Shown: positions 62,618 to 64,000 of the stretch, one piece after another
How positions within the stretch are numbered: position 1 is the stretch's first letter
How the letters are laid out: the number at the start of each line of letters is the position of its first letter
Origin: Fimenecus sp964540535
Lineage (GTDB): Bacteria; Bacillota; Clostridia; Oscillospirales; Acutalibacteraceae
Length of the DNA: 64,000 bases
Direction: 5' to 3'
Assembly (NCBI GenBank): GCA_964540535.1
Contig: CAZIMO010000006.1
Span: 70,366-134,365, forward strand
Translations under genes and position numbers: made by a program
Notes under the pieces: model-generated
What the model was told of the DNA's origin: nothing
Databases searched by the model: none
What the model saw: only the letters and a program-made list of their open reading frames with translations

Positions 62618-63190
62618 CTATCGGCTGTCTCTGTCAAAGGATTTCTTTCGTGGTTTCTGTTGTCTGCCTTGTTCCTGCAACTGTCTGAGCCTGTTTCGGA
62701 TGCTCTCCCTTTCGGGCGGTTTCGGCGGTCTGCGCTTTTCTTTTACCTGACGCTTCCACTTAGCAAGGTCACGGTTGTACTGCTCCACAACGGCTTCCGA
62801 TTCCCGATAGGTCGCCATAAATGCCTGCACATTGGGATAACCGTCCTCCCTGAGAATATCGGGGAGATTATCCAGTCTTTCGGATATTTCCTTTTCGGTC
62901 TGCTGTATCTGCTCGGTAATGGCTTTTCGCTCCTTACCCTTGAAAATACCCTTTGCTTCGGAAAGCTGTTCTTTCAGTTTGGGGACTTCCTCCTGCAAGC
63001 TGCGAATTGCCCTTGCCTCGTCCTGCACCCGTATCATCAGACTTTGCATAGTGCGGAACTCCGACATATCAATATCCAGCGTGGGCTTCGGCGGCATACT
63101 GTGTTCACGGATAAGGGTTTGTAAAAAGTCCCTCGCCTTGTTTACGATACTGCGGAACAGATTGGCTAAAGCACTTAGCAAAGGGTACTT
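62618..63190 (-). pseudogene. C-terminal remnant of a relaxase/mobilization protein
   Basis: About 190 residues matching the C-terminal coiled-coil region of MobA/MobL-type relaxases of Firmicute elements: KARDFLQTLIREH, IDMSEFRTMQSLMIRVQDEA, KERKAITEQIQQTEKEISER, NRDLAKWKRQVKEKRRPPKP and a basic Arg/Lys/Gln tail. No relaxase catalytic Tyr or His triad is present because the N-terminal half is missing. The open frame continues to 63292, but that part is antisense to the integrase. The segment is much richer in GC than the chromosome. Confidence 0.7.
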
Positions 63191-64000
63191 ACGGTTATTC
63201 TCGGCAGTCCTGCAAGGAGCGTTCCGCTTTGCGGTATTCCCGAAGCGAATGATTACCTTTAACCCTATGCAGTATGTGGTATGGCGGGGCAAGAAAGAAG
63301 ATTATGACCTGTTCTCGGACGAGGACGGCGATACCGCTTCTGCACCCACGCTCAACCATGAGCAATTCTGCAAGCTGGAGGAATTTCTGAAAGCAAAGGA
63401 CAATCCCGCATTGCTCCCCATTCAAATCGCCTACTATACGGGACTTCGCATTGGCGAGGTCTGCGGCTTGACTTGGCAGGACATCAACCTTGACAAGCAG
63501 TACCTCACGGTGCGCCGCAGTATGCGCTACAACGGGGCAAGGCACAAAACCGAGATAGGGGCGACAAAGCGGAAGAAAGTCCGCACCGTGGACTTCTGCG
63601 ACACGCTGGCGGCAATCCTGCGGACAGCAAAAACCGAACAGCACAAAAACCGTTTTCGATACGGCGAGCTTTACAACCTCAACTATTACAAAGAGGTCAA
63701 AGAAAAAGACCGCACCTATTACGAGGGTTACAGCCTACCCAGAATGGAAGAAATCCCCGATGGCTGCAAGGAAATATCCTTTGTCTGCCTTAGACATGAC
63801 GGAGCATACGAATCACCGAGTACAGTAGGGATTATGTGCAGGACAGCAAGCAAAAAGCTCGAGGGCTTGGAGGGCTTTCATTTCCACCAGCTTCGCCACA
63901 CATTCACGAGCAATCTGCTTTCAAATGGGGCGGCGCCGAAAGATGTGCAGGAGCTTCTCGGACACGCTGATGTCAGTACCACAATGAACATCTACGCTCA
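63190..64000 (+). pseudogene. Tyrosine integrase, N-terminally truncated and cut by the window edge
   Basis: The open plus frame reads AVLQGAFRFAVFPKR, then ITFNPMQYVVWRGKKE, and the catalytic domain with Arg in YYTGLRIGEVCGL, HxxR in FHFHQLRHTF, the second His in LLGHADVST, and the nucleophile Tyr in TMNIYA in the last codons of the window. It is the Int type of Tn916-like elements. The DNA-binding N-terminal domain is missing. The open frame runs back through the relaxase remnant, so no proper start exists here. The short rest of the gene lies beyond base 64000. Confidence 0.8.

Noticed and set aside
62660..63124. A 154-residue plus-strand open frame rich in Leu and Phe
   Set aside because: It is the antisense of the relaxase remnant; GC-rich DNA gives long false frames.
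63195..63644. A 149-residue minus-strand open frame
   Set aside because: It is antisense to the integrase, whose catalytic residues are clear on the plus strand.

Overview
The window is about 64 kb of low-GC, densely coded DNA from a spore-forming anaerobic Firmicute, most likely a gut member of the Clostridia (Oscillospirales/Ruminococcaceae-like). The evidence is a GerW/YtfJ spore protein, SpoIIID, the non-mevalonate isoprenoid genes ispD, ispE and ispF, FMN and SAM-I riboswitches, a CD1871A-type protein, L-arabinose genes, and a TnpV/KTR/integrase mobile segment typical of gut Firmicutes. No species is claimed.

Region 1-10,673 (minus strand) is one tightly packed run of twelve genes that could be a single operon: diadenylate cyclase cdaA and its partner cdaR, a lipoprotein with Asp-rich calcium-binding-type repeats, a response regulator and sensor kinase, DUF1385, prmC, an M50 membrane protease, scpA, scpB, DUF2953 and gerW. 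It starts behind two copies of a palindrome. Region 10,789-16,199 (minus) holds a cysteine desulfurase/DUF3343 pair, ispF, ispD, a class I aminotransferase and a sulfatase. The sulfatase and the plus-strand manA-MFS pair diverge from two mirror-image promoters.

Region 18,519-20,999 (plus) has an FMN riboswitch with ribU, a SAM-I riboswitch with metK, and a small DUF378 protein. Region 21,038-27,959 (minus) has rqcH, a Nif3-like gene, trmK, a DUF1858 protein, a divergent ileS and spoIIID. Then come a low-molecular-weight phosphatase (plus), an unknown membrane protein, ispE and a PHP phosphatase (minus), and the ACT-domain/UPF0210 pair (plus). That pair's leader can fold two mutually exclusive ways, one of which hides the ribosome site.

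Region 33,686-51,452 (minus) is a surface and transport block: a TagGH-like exporter, a full oligopeptide importer (substrate-binding protein, two permeases, two ATPases, one small membrane protein), a repeat lipoprotein, and a 2,530-residue subtilisin-like surface protease. The protease carries BspA-type leucine-rich repeats and a lysine-rich tail of nine 11-residue repeats after its membrane anchor. The layout suggests a harvest-and-import module for peptides. Region 51,674-53,903 (plus) encodes a CD1871A-like membrane protein and a polyferredoxin-thioredoxin fusion, probably a membrane redox relay.

Region 54,161-60,529 has tRNA-Ser(CGA), two GNAT acetyltransferases around an ion permease, and the L-arabinose operon araB-araA-araD. 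From about 60,700 to the end the sequence becomes mobile-element-like: TnpV, an HxlR regulator with its divergent target gene and clear operators, a cysteine-rich KTR protein, and GC-rich truncated pieces of a mobilization protein and a tyrosine integrase joined head to head. No CRISPR array, rRNA operon or intact insertion sequence was seen.
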